Source: Oceanospirillaceae bacterium
Lineage (GTDB): Bacteria > Pseudomonadota > Gammaproteobacteria > Pseudomonadales > Oceanobacteraceae
Length of the DNA stretch: 64,000 bases
Direction of reading: 5' to 3'
Assembly (NCBI GenBank): GCA_002724925.1
Contig: PBQA01000016.1
Coordinates: 186,001 to 250,000, forward strand
Position 1 is the first letter of the stretch. Every line of letters begins with the position of its first letter. The position numbers and the translations under genes are program-made. The notes under the pieces are model-generated. The model was not told where the DNA came from. It did not search any database and worked only from the letters and a program-made list of their open reading frames with translations. Shown here in pieces: positions 53,664 through 63,238 of this stretch.

Positions 53664-55183
53664 CCCAGATCGTCTGGTTTAAGCGTGACTTACGACTTGA
53701 GGATCACGCAGCGCTCTGGCATGCCGCACAATCAGGCACTGTTCTGGCTCTGTATATTTTTGAGCCGGATTACTGGCAACTGGATGACACCAGTCAGCGC
53801 CAGTGGGCCTTCACACGAGAAGCATTGATCGATCTGAATAAACAGCTGAAAAAAATTGGCGGCGAGCTTATCTGTATGAGCGGTGATGCGGTGCTTCGTT
53901 TTAATAAGCTCGCAGAAAGCCTGACCATTCAAGGTGTTCATAGCCACGAAGAGACCGGGAACCTCTGGACCTACTCACGTGACCTGAAGCTGAAAAAGCT
54001 ACTGAAGAAATCAAATATTCCATGGACAGAGTACCCACAGAATGGTGTACGACGCCCTCATGGTAGTCGCGATAACTGGGCATCTCATTGGAATCAATGG
54101 ATGACGCAGGCGCAATATCCAAAGCCTGAGCACATTCATTTTCTGGCCGTAAATAGAAATGACGATTTTCTGAAGCCTGAACAATTACCAGAACGTGTTT
54201 CCTGCCATCTGCCTGACGTGGCGAACCCACAACACGGAGGGCGGGCTGCTGGTTTAAGTGTACTCTCAGACTTTCTGAACCAACGTGGGGAATATTATCG
54301 CGGCTCAATCAGTTCGCCGCTGACCGCAGAAACAGGCTGTTCACGTTTGAGCCCCTATCTGGCACTTGGCTGCATCGGTATGCGCGAACTGGTTCAGGCC
54401 GTCAGGACCCGACGCAGATCCGCAGAAGGACGCTGGAAGGCCAGTTTATCCGCCTTTGAATCCCGGCTCTGGTGGCACTGCCATTTTATTCAGAAGCTCG
54501 AAGATCAGCCGGATATGGAAATTCACAATCTGCATCCTCTGACAGAGCAACTCAACCGCCCCTTCGATGAGGCAAAGTTCGAGGCCTGGAAAACGGGCAA
54601 CACGGGCTGGCCAATGGTCGACGCCTCTATGCGCTATTTAATTGCCAACGGCTGGGTTAACTTCCGCATGCGCGCCATGCTTATTTCAATTGCGTCTTAT
54701 CCTCTCGCACTGCCCTGGCAACCTGTATCGCGCTATCTGGCATCACTGTTTACCGATTACGAGCCGGGTATTCATTACCCGCAGGTGCAGATGCAGGCAG
54801 GCACTACCGGGATTAATATTCCACGTATGTACAACCCTATCCTGCAGGCGCAAAGGCTGGATGCCAAAGGGTTGTTTGTGCGTCGTTGGGTGCCCGAATT
54901 AGAGCATGTCTCAGATCAGTGGATATTCGAGCCCTGGTTGATGCCACGCTCACTTCAGGAAAAATCAAACTGCATTATTGGTAAGGATTACCCCACTCCT
55001 CTGGTCGACTTCGCTGCGGCAACCCGACAAGCGCGGGCAGACCTGAAGTCTGTTCGTGACTCTGAATTTTTTACCACCGCTCAGGTTATTGGCGAGAAGC
55101 ATGGCTCGCGTAAACGCAGTAACAACCGACATTCTTCAGGCAAAAAAAAGGCCCGCAGTGCGGGCCAAATGACGTTGTTTTAA
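53660..55183 (+). CDS. Deoxyribodipyrimidine photolyase/cryptochrome family protein
   Basis: IVWFKRDLRLEDHAALWHA...WPMVDASMRYLIANGWVNFRMRAMLIS...GLFVRRWVPEL; ATGA overlap. Confidence 0.88.
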   Translation: MTQIVWFKRDLRLEDHAALWHAAQSGTVLALYIFEPDYWQLDDTSQRQWAFTREALIDLNKQLKKIGGELICMSGDAVLRFNKLAESLTIQGVHSHEETGNLWTYSRDLKLKKLLKKSNIPWTEYPQNGVRRPHGSRDNWASHWNQWMTQAQYPKPEHIHFLAVNRNDDFLKPEQLPERVSCHLPDVANPQHGGRAAGLSVLSDFLNQRGEYYRGSISSPLTAETGCSRLSPYLALGCIGMRELVQAVRTRRRSAEGRWKASLSAFESRLWWHCHFIQKLEDQPDMEIHNLHPLTEQLNRPFDEAKFEAWKTGNTGWPMVDASMRYLIANGWVNFRMRAMLISIASYPLALPWQPVSRYLASLFTDYEPGIHYPQVQMQAGTTGINIPRMYNPILQAQRLDAKGLFVRRWVPELEHVSDQWIFEPWLMPRSLQEKSNCIIGKDYPTPLVDFAAATRQARADLKSVRDSEFFTTAQVIGEKHGSRKRSNNRHSSGKKKARSAGQMTLF

Positions 55184-55193
55184 ACAGCGAACT

Positions 55194-56603
55194 TTACAGG
55201 TCCTTCAACGCCGAAATTGTATCCTGCAGAACCTTCTTAGCATCGCCTGCCACCATGAGTGAGTTATCACGGATGAAGAGTTCGTTAGGAATACCTGCAA
55301 AGCCAGGTGACAGACCACGTTTAACAACAACGACAGTCTTAGCATGGTGCACATCGAGAATTGGCATACCGAAGATTGGTGAATTCGGATCTTCTGCAGC
55401 CGCTGGGTTAACCACGTCGTTCGCACCGAGAACAATCGCAACATCAGTCTGCGAGAATTCAGGGTTGATCGCGTCCATTTCTACCAGCTGGTCGTACGGT
55501 ACTTCTGCTTCTGCCAGAAGTACGTTCATGTGACCCGGCATACGACCGGCAACCGGGTGAATAGCGTATTTAACTTTCGCACCCTGTTTTTCCAGCATGC
55601 CCGCCAGTTCACGTGTTGCGTGCTGCGCCTGAGCGACGGCCAGACCGTAACCCGGTACGAATACGACGTTCTGAGCGCCATCAAGCAGCATCGCCAGCTC
55701 ATCAGCAGAAGAGAACTTCACTTTACCTTCGTAGAAAGCATCATTTTCTGAACGGCTTACGCCTGAGCTTTCAGACATAGAACCACCGAACAGTACGTTC
55801 GTCAGTGAGCGGTTCATTGCTTTACACATAATGCTGGTAAGGATGATGCCGGACGCACCTACTAAAGAACCAGTAATAATCAGACCATTGTTACCCAGTA
55901 CGAAACCTGCGGCAGCACCAGCCAGACCTGAGTATGAGTTCAACAGTGCAACAACCACCGGCATATCTGCGCCACCGATTGGCATCACCAGACAGATACC
56001 CAACACCAGACACAGAACAATCAGGCCAGCGATCAGCAGATCAGAGTTAACAGGATCAACCGCAGCGAAGTACGCGGCACCGGCCAACAATGCAGCCAGG
56101 CTCAGTTTTACAATCCACTTGAACAGGCGAACCTGCTTAGCATCACCGATTTTTCCTTTCAGTTTACCAACAGCAATAAAAGAACCGGTCAGAGTCACGG
56201 CACCGATCAGGATCGACAGAATAACGGCGATTGACCAATCGTAGGTAGGAACGAACTGACCCATTTCAGCCAGTTTCTGGCTTTCGAGATAGTTAGCAGA
56301 CGCCACCAGCAGGGATGCACCGCCACCAATACCGTTCAGAGCAGCAACCAGCTCCGGCATGTCAGTCATTGCGACTTTCTTGGCGATAAACGCACCAATC
56401 GTACCGCCAATCAGCACACCAATAATGATGTACTCGTAGCTCACGACATTGTGGTCCAGCAGAGCAGCAATGATCGCCACCAGCATACCGGTTGCAGACA
56501 TCTGGTTACCACGAACCGCTGTCTTTGGCTTGGTCATGCCTTTAATGCCGAGAATAAAGAGTACGGCGGCGACCAGATAACCGATGTTAATTACAGTTTC
56601 CAT
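55194..56603 (-). CDS. pntB: NAD(P) transhydrogenase subunit beta
   Basis: GYGLAVAQAQHATRELAGMLEKQGAKVKYAIHPVAGRMPGHMNVLLAEAEVPYDQ. Confidence 0.96.
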   Translation of the reverse strand: METVINIGYLVAAVLFILGIKGMTKPKTAVRGNQMSATGMLVAIIAALLDHNVVSYEYIIIGVLIGGTIGAFIAKKVAMTDMPELVAALNGIGGGASLLVASANYLESQKLAEMGQFVPTYDWSIAVILSILIGAVTLTGSFIAVGKLKGKIGDAKQVRLFKWIVKLSLAALLAGAAYFAAVDPVNSDLLIAGLIVLCLVLGICLVMPIGGADMPVVVALLNSYSGLAGAAAGFVLGNNGLIITGSLVGASGIILTSIMCKAMNRSLTNVLFGGSMSESSGVSRSENDAFYEGKVKFSSADELAMLLDGAQNVVFVPGYGLAVAQAQHATRELAGMLEKQGAKVKYAIHPVAGRMPGHMNVLLAEAEVPYDQLVEMDAINPEFSQTDVAIVLGANDVVNPAAAEDPNSPIFGMPILDVHHAKTVVVVKRGLSPGFAGIPNELFIRDNSLMVAGDAKKVLQDTISALKDL

Positions 56604-56617
56604 GAATTAATCGCCCC

Positions 56618-56902
56618 TTACTTCTTTTTAAACATGTTGAGCATGCGGTCAGTAACCATAAAGCCCGCCACAATATTAATGGTCGCCAGCGCGATCGCTG
56701 CCACACCCAGAACCGTCGACAGAACGGTGGTGTGCTCGCTGCCGCCAGAGCTGATGATGGCACCCACAACAACAATGCCCGAAATAGCGTTAGTGCCACT
56801 CATCAGTGGCGTGTGCAGTGTTGGTGGTACTTTATTAATCACTTCCACACCAACGAATACAGCCAGCACAAAAATCGTGAGGCTCAGGATAAACATTTCC
56901 AT
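56618..56902 (-). CDS. NAD(P) transhydrogenase subunit alpha, membrane part
   Basis: FVGVEVINKVPPTLHTPLMSGTNAISGIVVVGA. Confidence 0.94.
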   Translation of the reverse strand: MEMFILSLTIFVLAVFVGVEVINKVPPTLHTPLMSGTNAISGIVVVGAIISSGGSEHTTVLSTVLGVAAIALATINIVAGFMVTDRMLNMFKKK

Positions 56903-56913
56903 AAGACTACTCC

Positions 56914-58050
56914 TTACGCGTTTCCAGCCAGTTGAGCACTGAGCCCTTCGTGTTTTACTTCACCGTTTTCGGTCACCAGAGTGGCCGCAACAATATCGTC
57001 TTCCATATCCACAGACAGTTCACCATCATCCGCCATATTCAGCAGGAAGGTAGAAATGTTTTTGGTCAGAAGCTGGGAAGCATGTACAGGCACACGACCT
57101 GGGTGATCGGTGTAACCGATGATAGTCACGCCATCGAGGTACACTTTATCGTTCGCGACAGTGCCTTCGACGTTACCGCCGCGCTCTGCGGCCAGATCGA
57201 CAATCACTGAACCTTTTTTCATGTAGTGCAGCATGTCTTTGGTGATCAGACGCGGAGATGGCTTACCTGGGATAGCAGCGGTGGTGATGACGAGATCTGC
57301 CTGAGAGATCTTAGTAGTCATCTGCTCACGCTGCTTGCGATAAAATTCTTCTGATTTTTCGCTAGCGTAACCAGAGCTGTTGCCTTCTTCGGTCTCAAGA
57401 TCAAATTCAACGAACTTAGCACCCAGAGATTCAACCTGCTCACGCACTTCTGCGCGGGTATCGTACGCTTCTACCACAGCACCCAAACGACGAGCAGTAG
57501 AAATAGCCATCAGACCGGCAACACCAGCGCCGATAATGAATACTTTAGCCGGGTGGATAGTACCTGCGGCAGTCATCAGCATCGGGAAATACTGAGGCAA
57601 GGCCATGGCGCCCGTCAGTACAGAGCGGTAACCACTGATCGCGCCCATAGAGCTGAGTACGTCCATTGACTGCGCACGGGTAGTGCGTGGAATAAATTCC
57701 AGAGCGAAAGAACGTACTTTCTGTGCTGCCAGTTTTTCTACCATGGGCAGATTAAACCAGGCATCCATCAGGCAGATCAGCGTGCTGTTTTCTTTCAGCA
57801 GCGGCAGCTCTTCTTCCTGAGGGTTGCGCACTTTCAGAATAATATCCGCCTGCTCGTAAAGAGACTCTGCAGACGGCGCAATACTCGCACCGCACGCACG
57901 ATATTCTTCATCGCCAAAGTGTGCGCCATCACCAGCACCTTCCTGAACAACGACGGCAAAGCCTTTGTCCAGAAGCGCCTGTATACCCGAAGGTATAATG
58001 GCAACCCGGGCTTCCCCAGGATAAATTTCCTTAGGTACACCAATCAGCAT
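56914..58050 (-). CDS. pntA: NAD(P) transhydrogenase subunit alpha, NAD-binding part
   Basis: MLIGVPKEIYPGEARVAIIPSGIQALLDKGFAVVVQEGAG...VIGAGVAGLMAISTARRLGAVVEAYDTR; start set at 58050. Confidence 0.95.
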   Translation of the reverse strand: MLIGVPKEIYPGEARVAIIPSGIQALLDKGFAVVVQEGAGDGAHFGDEEYRACGASIAPSAESLYEQADIILKVRNPQEEELPLLKENSTLICLMDAWFNLPMVEKLAAQKVRSFALEFIPRTTRAQSMDVLSSMGAISGYRSVLTGAMALPQYFPMLMTAAGTIHPAKVFIIGAGVAGLMAISTARRLGAVVEAYDTRAEVREQVESLGAKFVEFDLETEEGNSSGYASEKSEEFYRKQREQMTTKISQADLVITTAAIPGKPSPRLITKDMLHYMKKGSVIVDLAAERGGNVEGTVANDKVYLDGVTIIGYTDHPGRVPVHASQLLTKNISTFLLNMADDGELSVDMEDDIVAATLVTENGEVKHEGLSAQLAGNA

Positions 58051-58180
58051 GGTTAGTACTCCTGTTAATTTAAATTTAAAGTCTGAAGTTTTTAAAACAA
58101 ACAAGAGCCGCCTGCGGTCAGGTAACTGACTGCATAAGCGGCTTTTTTGTAAATATGGAATTAACTACATGAAACTTCTG

Positions 58181-59731
58181 TCAGCCAAAGGAACGGCGTT
58201 GCTCCTGTCGTTCCTGGTGGTGAGTTTCCTCTGAGGTCTCATTGCCGGCAATGGCCTGCAAACCCAGCGTAGTCAGAGTATGACGGCGAACGTCCTGCAG
58301 CAGATGTGCATTATCTACCAGAGATTCACCGTAAGAAGGCACCAGAGCCTTCAGTTTTGATTTCCAACCACCGTCCATACGCATACGGAAACAGCGTTCT
58401 AACACTTCGATCATCGCCTTGGCCGCCACTGATGCACCCGGAGATGCACCGAGTAACGCTGCCAGAGAACCGTCTTCGGCAGCCACCAGTTCGGTACCGA
58501 ACTCCAGCTTGCCGCGGCCCTTTTCATCCTTCTTAATAATCTGCACGCGCTGACCAGCTTGCGCCAGCGTCCAGTCCTCTGCTTTTGCAGAAGGCAGGTA
58601 TTGTTGGAGTGTTGCAACACGGTCTTTGTGTGACTGCATCACCTCGCTAATAAGATAGCGGGTCAGATCCATGTTATTCAGGCCTACGTCGATCATGGGT
58701 TTCAGATTGTTAGCGCTGACGGATTTTAACAGATCTAGACGTGACCCTGCCTTAAGAAATTGCGTTGTGAACCCCGCATACGGTCCAAACAGCAGTGCAG
58801 GTTTGCCATTAATGATACGTGTGTCGAGGTGTGGCACTGACATCGGAGGTGCTCCGATGGCTGCTTTACCGTACACCTTAGCGTGATGTTGCTTAATTAC
58901 TTCTTCGTTCTGACAGACTAACCACTGACCAGATACCGGGAAGCCGCCGTAACCTTTGCTTTCCGGAATATCTGATTTCTGCAGCAAGGGTAATGCTCCA
59001 CCACCCGCACCCAGGAAAACAAACCCTGCCGTGATGGCTTCTTTCTTGCCAGTGCTGCGATCCTTAATAGTAACGTGCCAGTTATTGCCACCGTTCTTTT
59101 TCAGGTTGGTCACTTCATGGCCAAGACGCAGATCAAAACCATGTTGCTTTTCAAGGCTGGCCACCATGTTGCGAGTGAGAGAACCAAAATCAACGTCGGC
59201 ACCGTAAGCCACACGCGTCGCCGCAACAGGCTCTCCATCAGCGCGCTCACCCATCACGAGAGGCATCCACTCAGTGAGAGTATCGGCATCTTCACTGTAT
59301 TCAATATCTGCAAAGAGGTGATGATCTTTCAGCTTTTCATAGCGTTTACGCAGGAATTCAACGTTTTTCTGCCCCCAGACAAAACTGATGTGTGGCGTTG
59401 AATTAATGAATTGATCAGGAGAAGGCAGATCGCCAGACTCAACCAGAGACGACCACAGCTGCTGTGAAATCTCGTAGTTAGCATTGATCGTGAGCGCTCG
59501 CTCAATGGCCACCTGGCCATCGGCATCTTGCGGCGTGTAATTGAGTTCGCAGTAGCCCGCGTGCCCGGTACCGGCATTGTTCCAGCCGTCGGTGCTCTCT
59601 GCAGCAATCTGATCCAGACGTTCTACCATCAGGATGTTCAACGAAGAATCCAGTTTCTTCAGTAATGTCGCCAGTGTTGTGCTCATTACGCCACTGCCTA
59701 CGAGCAGGGCATCTACTTTATTCGTTGCCAT
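58181..59731 (-). CDS. mqo: Malate:quinone oxidoreductase
   Basis: VDALLVGSGVMSTTLATLLKKLDSSLNILMVERLDQIAAESTDGWNNAGTGHAGYCELNYTP. Confidence 0.96.
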   Translation of the reverse strand: MATNKVDALLVGSGVMSTTLATLLKKLDSSLNILMVERLDQIAAESTDGWNNAGTGHAGYCELNYTPQDADGQVAIERALTINANYEISQQLWSSLVESGDLPSPDQFINSTPHISFVWGQKNVEFLRKRYEKLKDHHLFADIEYSEDADTLTEWMPLVMGERADGEPVAATRVAYGADVDFGSLTRNMVASLEKQHGFDLRLGHEVTNLKKNGGNNWHVTIKDRSTGKKEAITAGFVFLGAGGGALPLLQKSDIPESKGYGGFPVSGQWLVCQNEEVIKQHHAKVYGKAAIGAPPMSVPHLDTRIINGKPALLFGPYAGFTTQFLKAGSRLDLLKSVSANNLKPMIDVGLNNMDLTRYLISEVMQSHKDRVATLQQYLPSAKAEDWTLAQAGQRVQIIKKDEKGRGKLEFGTELVAAEDGSLAALLGASPGASVAAKAMIEVLERCFRMRMDGGWKSKLKALVPSYGESLVDNAHLLQDVRRHTLTTLGLQAIAGNETSEETHHQERQEQRRSFG

Positions 59732-60018
59732 CTTGATTTCTCCAGTAGGCGAAGATCATATTGTCCGATTAGCGCGGGTGTGCGCAGCGACAGCCGGGCT
59801 TGTGGCCCTGACTGTCTGAATATGTGCCTATGATACAACGAACGCTGAAAAGCTAATCTGTATAGTTTTTTATTATAAGTATAAGTCAAAGCTTATAGAT
59901 AAAAGATGCCGTATCCATACGAGTTATACGAAAGTCAGGCTAGAAGCTGGCAGAAGTCGACGCCAAAGCAGGCGAAAAGCGGCGGCAGGCCTGCCCTGCC
60001 GCAGAGAAAAGAGGGGAT

Positions 60019-61548
60019 TCAGGATGCCTCGGCAGCCCCTTCGGTTGGCGGGTGGAAACCTTCTTTGCCGTATAACTCTGATAGGAGTCGGGCCTCGCCA
60101 TTTGGCTGCACCATACGGGCGTGATGTCGCTGTAACTGGCGCGGATCTTCTACACCGCAACTGTGAGCGATCACGCCCACTTCTTTGACCAAGGTACTGG
60201 CAAAATGAGCAACACGCTCAGCCTTATCTTTCGGAACCAGGCCCCGCTGCAACCTGGGGTCGTGGGTTGTAATGCCGGTCGGACAGGTATTCTTATTGCA
60301 CTGCAACGCCTGAATGCAACCCAGAGCGAACATGAATCCGCGTGCGGACGTTACGAAATCTGCACCGACACAAATCGCCCAAGCGACCCGATCTGGCGTG
60401 ATCAGTTTGCCGGAGGCAATGACTTTAATTCGAGGGCGTAATTCAAATTCGTCGAGGGTATCCACCAGCATAGGCAGCGCCTGAGCCAGTGGCAGCCCCA
60501 TGTAATCAATTAACGATTGAGGCGCCGCGCCTGTTCCGCCTTCTGCACCGTCTAAGGTTATAAAGTCCGGGGCACTGTCTTTGCCACGCAGGTGAATCTC
60601 ACGACATAACTCCCGTATCCAGTCATTCCCACCCAGTACCACTTTGAATCCAGTGGGTTTACCGGTGATATCACGAACGTGGTTGATCATATCGAGCAGG
60701 TCGCTGACCGAACGGACTTCGGGCTGGCCGTTCGGGCTGATGGAGTCTTCCCCAACAGGAATATGACGAATCGCGGCGATTTCCTCCCCCACTTTGGCGC
60801 CCGGTAATATGCCGCCTTTTCCGGGCTTAGCGCCCTGGCTTAGTTTGATCTCAAACATTTTCACCTGCGGACGGTGCGCAATTTCGATCAGTTTCTCATC
60901 ATCGAGAGAGCCATCTTCTTTGCGAACGCCGTACTTGGCCGTTCCAATCTGAAAAACTATGTCGCAATCCCCCTCAAGATGGTAAGGAGACAACCCGCCC
61001 TCTCCTGTATTCATCCAACAGCCCGCTTTTGCTGCTCCCCGTGAGAGCGCCTGCACAGCCGGCTTCGACAAGGCGCCGTAGCTCATGCCAGAAATATTGA
61101 TCAACGCGCTGGTACTGTAGGGGGTACGACAATTTTTGCCTATGGTGAGTACCTGAGACTCGCTCAGATCTTTGCTTAGCGATGGAAATGGGCTATTCAC
61201 AAACATGACGGTGCCCGCGGTATCAAGGCGTCGCGTTGAGCCAAAGGCAACCGTTGTGCTCAGGTTCTTAGCCGCGCGATAGACCCAACTCCGGTCTGCC
61301 CGGTTAAACGGCATTTCTTCTCTGTCCATGGCAAAGAAATACTGGCGAAAAAATTCACCCAGATGCTCAAACAGGTAACGGAAGCGACCAATGACCGGGA
61401 AATTACGCCGTACCGTATGCTGTGTCTGGAGTCGGTCTGACACATAGGCCCACAAAAACCAGAGTGTTCCGAGCAGGATTCCGCCCAAAAAAAGCGCCAG
61501 CAGAGCAAGTACGCCCCAAGCGGCGGCATAAAAAATATCGTCGGTCAT
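60019..61548 (-). CDS. FMN-binding glutamate synthase-like protein with an N-terminal TM segment
   Basis: ISGMSYGALSKPAVQALSRGAAKAGCWMNTGEGGLSPYHLEGDCDIVFQIGTAKYG...LDGAEGGTGAAP. Confidence 0.9.
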   Translation of the reverse strand: MTDDIFYAAAWGVLALLALFLGGILLGTLWFLWAYVSDRLQTQHTVRRNFPVIGRFRYLFEHLGEFFRQYFFAMDREEMPFNRADRSWVYRAAKNLSTTVAFGSTRRLDTAGTVMFVNSPFPSLSKDLSESQVLTIGKNCRTPYSTSALINISGMSYGALSKPAVQALSRGAAKAGCWMNTGEGGLSPYHLEGDCDIVFQIGTAKYGVRKEDGSLDDEKLIEIAHRPQVKMFEIKLSQGAKPGKGGILPGAKVGEEIAAIRHIPVGEDSISPNGQPEVRSVSDLLDMINHVRDITGKPTGFKVVLGGNDWIRELCREIHLRGKDSAPDFITLDGAEGGTGAAPQSLIDYMGLPLAQALPMLVDTLDEFELRPRIKVIASGKLITPDRVAWAICVGADFVTSARGFMFALGCIQALQCNKNTCPTGITTHDPRLQRGLVPKDKAERVAHFASTLVKEVGVIAHSCGVEDPRQLQRHHARMVQPNGEARLLSELYGKEGFHPPTEGAAEAS

Positions 61549-61664
61549 GCAGAATCTCCTGTGTCTGCACACAGGGTAAAACAGTCTATTGAGTCGTAAA
61601 AGTCACTTTATCAATAATCTCACGAGACAGAGCGTTGCCGGTGTAAAAAATAATGTAAGAGACA

Positions 61665-61692
61665 CAAAAAAAGCAGCCCGAAGGCTGCTTTC
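61665..61692 (-). terminator. Rho-independent terminator (minus strand)
   Basis: Minus strand: gaaagcagcc-ttcg-ggctgctttttttg, downstream of the 61726..62055 gene. Confidence 0.88.
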
Positions 61693-61725
61693 TGGTGCTG
61701 TGGCATGGCCAACTTAACCCCGGCT

Positions 61726-62055
61726 TCATGCCATTGGGGTGATGTTCTTTACGTTCTTCGCGGTGAAGTAGGCAAACCCACCGTCGATGTCGCCAACTTC
61801 AACCCGATTTGGCGCCAGAGGCGAGCTTTTAATCGCTGCGATATAAAGCCCCTTACTGGCGACAAGATTCTTGTCGACGTCGTTAAAATGCGGTTGGGAA
61901 AAAGCGAACGTTTTACGTTCACAACCCCGTTCTAATGTGAGAATCAGCTGAGCATCTGCAAGATCCGATGCACGTGAAAAGTTTACGTAACTCACCTGAT
62001 AACTCTGATCGAATTCAAAAAGGTACTGATCGAGTGTCTGACGGCTGATGCTCAT
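61726..62055 (-). CDS. Hypothetical protein
   Basis: 109-aa ORF with its own downstream terminator; no family recognised. Confidence 0.6.
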   Translation of the reverse strand: MSISRQTLDQYLFEFDQSYQVSYVNFSRASDLADAQLILTLERGCERKTFAFSQPHFNDVDKNLVASKGLYIAAIKSSPLAPNRVEVGDIDGGFAYFTAKNVKNITPMA

Positions 62056-62282
62056 GATGCTTATTACCTGTAGCAGTTCTGTCTGTGTACAGTCTTAGGT
62101 TTAGCTGGCGATGGGCGCCTTTTCCATCGCGGATAACAGAAAACTACACGAAACTTCCGGGTGTCATTTTTCCGTGTTTTCAGCATGAATGAAGAGAACA
62201 AATGGGAAAGTTAAGGTAGGAATGCTACCTATGACAGGTGTCAATTATCCGTTCTGATTCACACCCCGTTACGCGGCTGAGA

Positions 62283-63188
62283 TTACCACTCAGCCGCAAT
62301 TACCTCTAATGCCTGGCTTAAATTGGGGTACTGGAAAGTAAATCCGGCGGTCATGAGCGCCGTGGGTAGAACTTTCTGACCCTGAAGCAACAGCTCTGAC
62401 ATTTCACCGAACACCATACCAGCTGCAAAGGCAGGCATAGGAAAGAGGGTTGGACGATTTATGGCTCTGCCAAGTGTGCGCGTAAACTCACGATTCATCG
62501 CTGGGTAGGGAGCCGTCATATTGACCGCGCCGCTTAATGAATGCTCCGTGATGAAGTCTAATGCACGTATATAATCGTCACGGTGAATCCATGAGATAAT
62601 CTGATCACCAGACCCGATTACGCCACCTAAGCCCAGACTGAATGGCAGCCACATCCGCTTCAACATGCCACCGTGCTGGCCGAGCACAATACCAGTACGC
62701 AACCAGACAATCCGTTCAGAAATTTCCTGCAAAGGATCGGCCGCTTGTTCCCAATCGATACACAGACTGGCTGAAAAACCCGTACCTGGTGCGGATGATT
62801 CATTAAACGAGGGGGTAGAACCCGCCACGCTGCCGTAGTACCCCACCGCGGAACCGGTAAGTACTAACTCGAAGTGCTGGCCGGTCGATTTCGCCCAGCG
62901 GACAAGACTTTCAGTCAAGGTCACTCGACTGGCCCTGAGTTCGGCCTTACGAGGCTCGCTCCAGCGTTTATCGGCTATTCCCTCGCCCGCCAGATTGATC
63001 ACCCAGTCGACCTTATCCGTCACTTCAGCGAAGTCTTTTACGAACTTCACTGACTTGCCGAGCAACCTCGCTCCTCTGCCAGGATCACGGGTCAGAACTG
63101 TAATTCTGTGCCCGAGTGATCCCCAATGAGGTACCAGCTTTGAACCGATAAATCCGGTGCCGCCTGTGATCAGGATGTGTTTGCTCAT
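62283..63188 (-). CDS. TIGR01777 family NAD-dependent epimerase (YfcH-like)
   Basis: MSKHILITGGTGFIGSKLVPHW...VINLAGEGIADKRWSEPRKAELRASRV...GSAVGYYG. Confidence 0.92.
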   Translation of the reverse strand: MSKHILITGGTGFIGSKLVPHWGSLGHRITVLTRDPGRGARLLGKSVKFVKDFAEVTDKVDWVINLAGEGIADKRWSEPRKAELRASRVTLTESLVRWAKSTGQHFELVLTGSAVGYYGSVAGSTPSFNESSAPGTGFSASLCIDWEQAADPLQEISERIVWLRTGIVLGQHGGMLKRMWLPFSLGLGGVIGSGDQIISWIHRDDYIRALDFITEHSLSGAVNMTAPYPAMNREFTRTLGRAINRPTLFPMPAFAAGMVFGEMSELLLQGQKVLPTALMTAGFTFQYPNLSQALEVIAAEW

Positions 63189-63238
63189 GGCTCTATCCTC
63201 CCGGCCGCAGTGGCCACCAGATTTATTGGGTACGCCCA

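Noticed and set aside
58105-58150. Strong terminator between mqo and pntAa
   Set aside because: A gccgc...gcggc stem exists, but the T-run is on the plus strand while both flanking genes are on the minus strand; too ambiguous to call.
59906-60124. 72-aa plus-strand ORF upstream/overlapping the glutamate synthase-like gene 3' end
   Set aside because: Overlaps the end of a well-supported gene on the other strand and has no homology signal I recognise.
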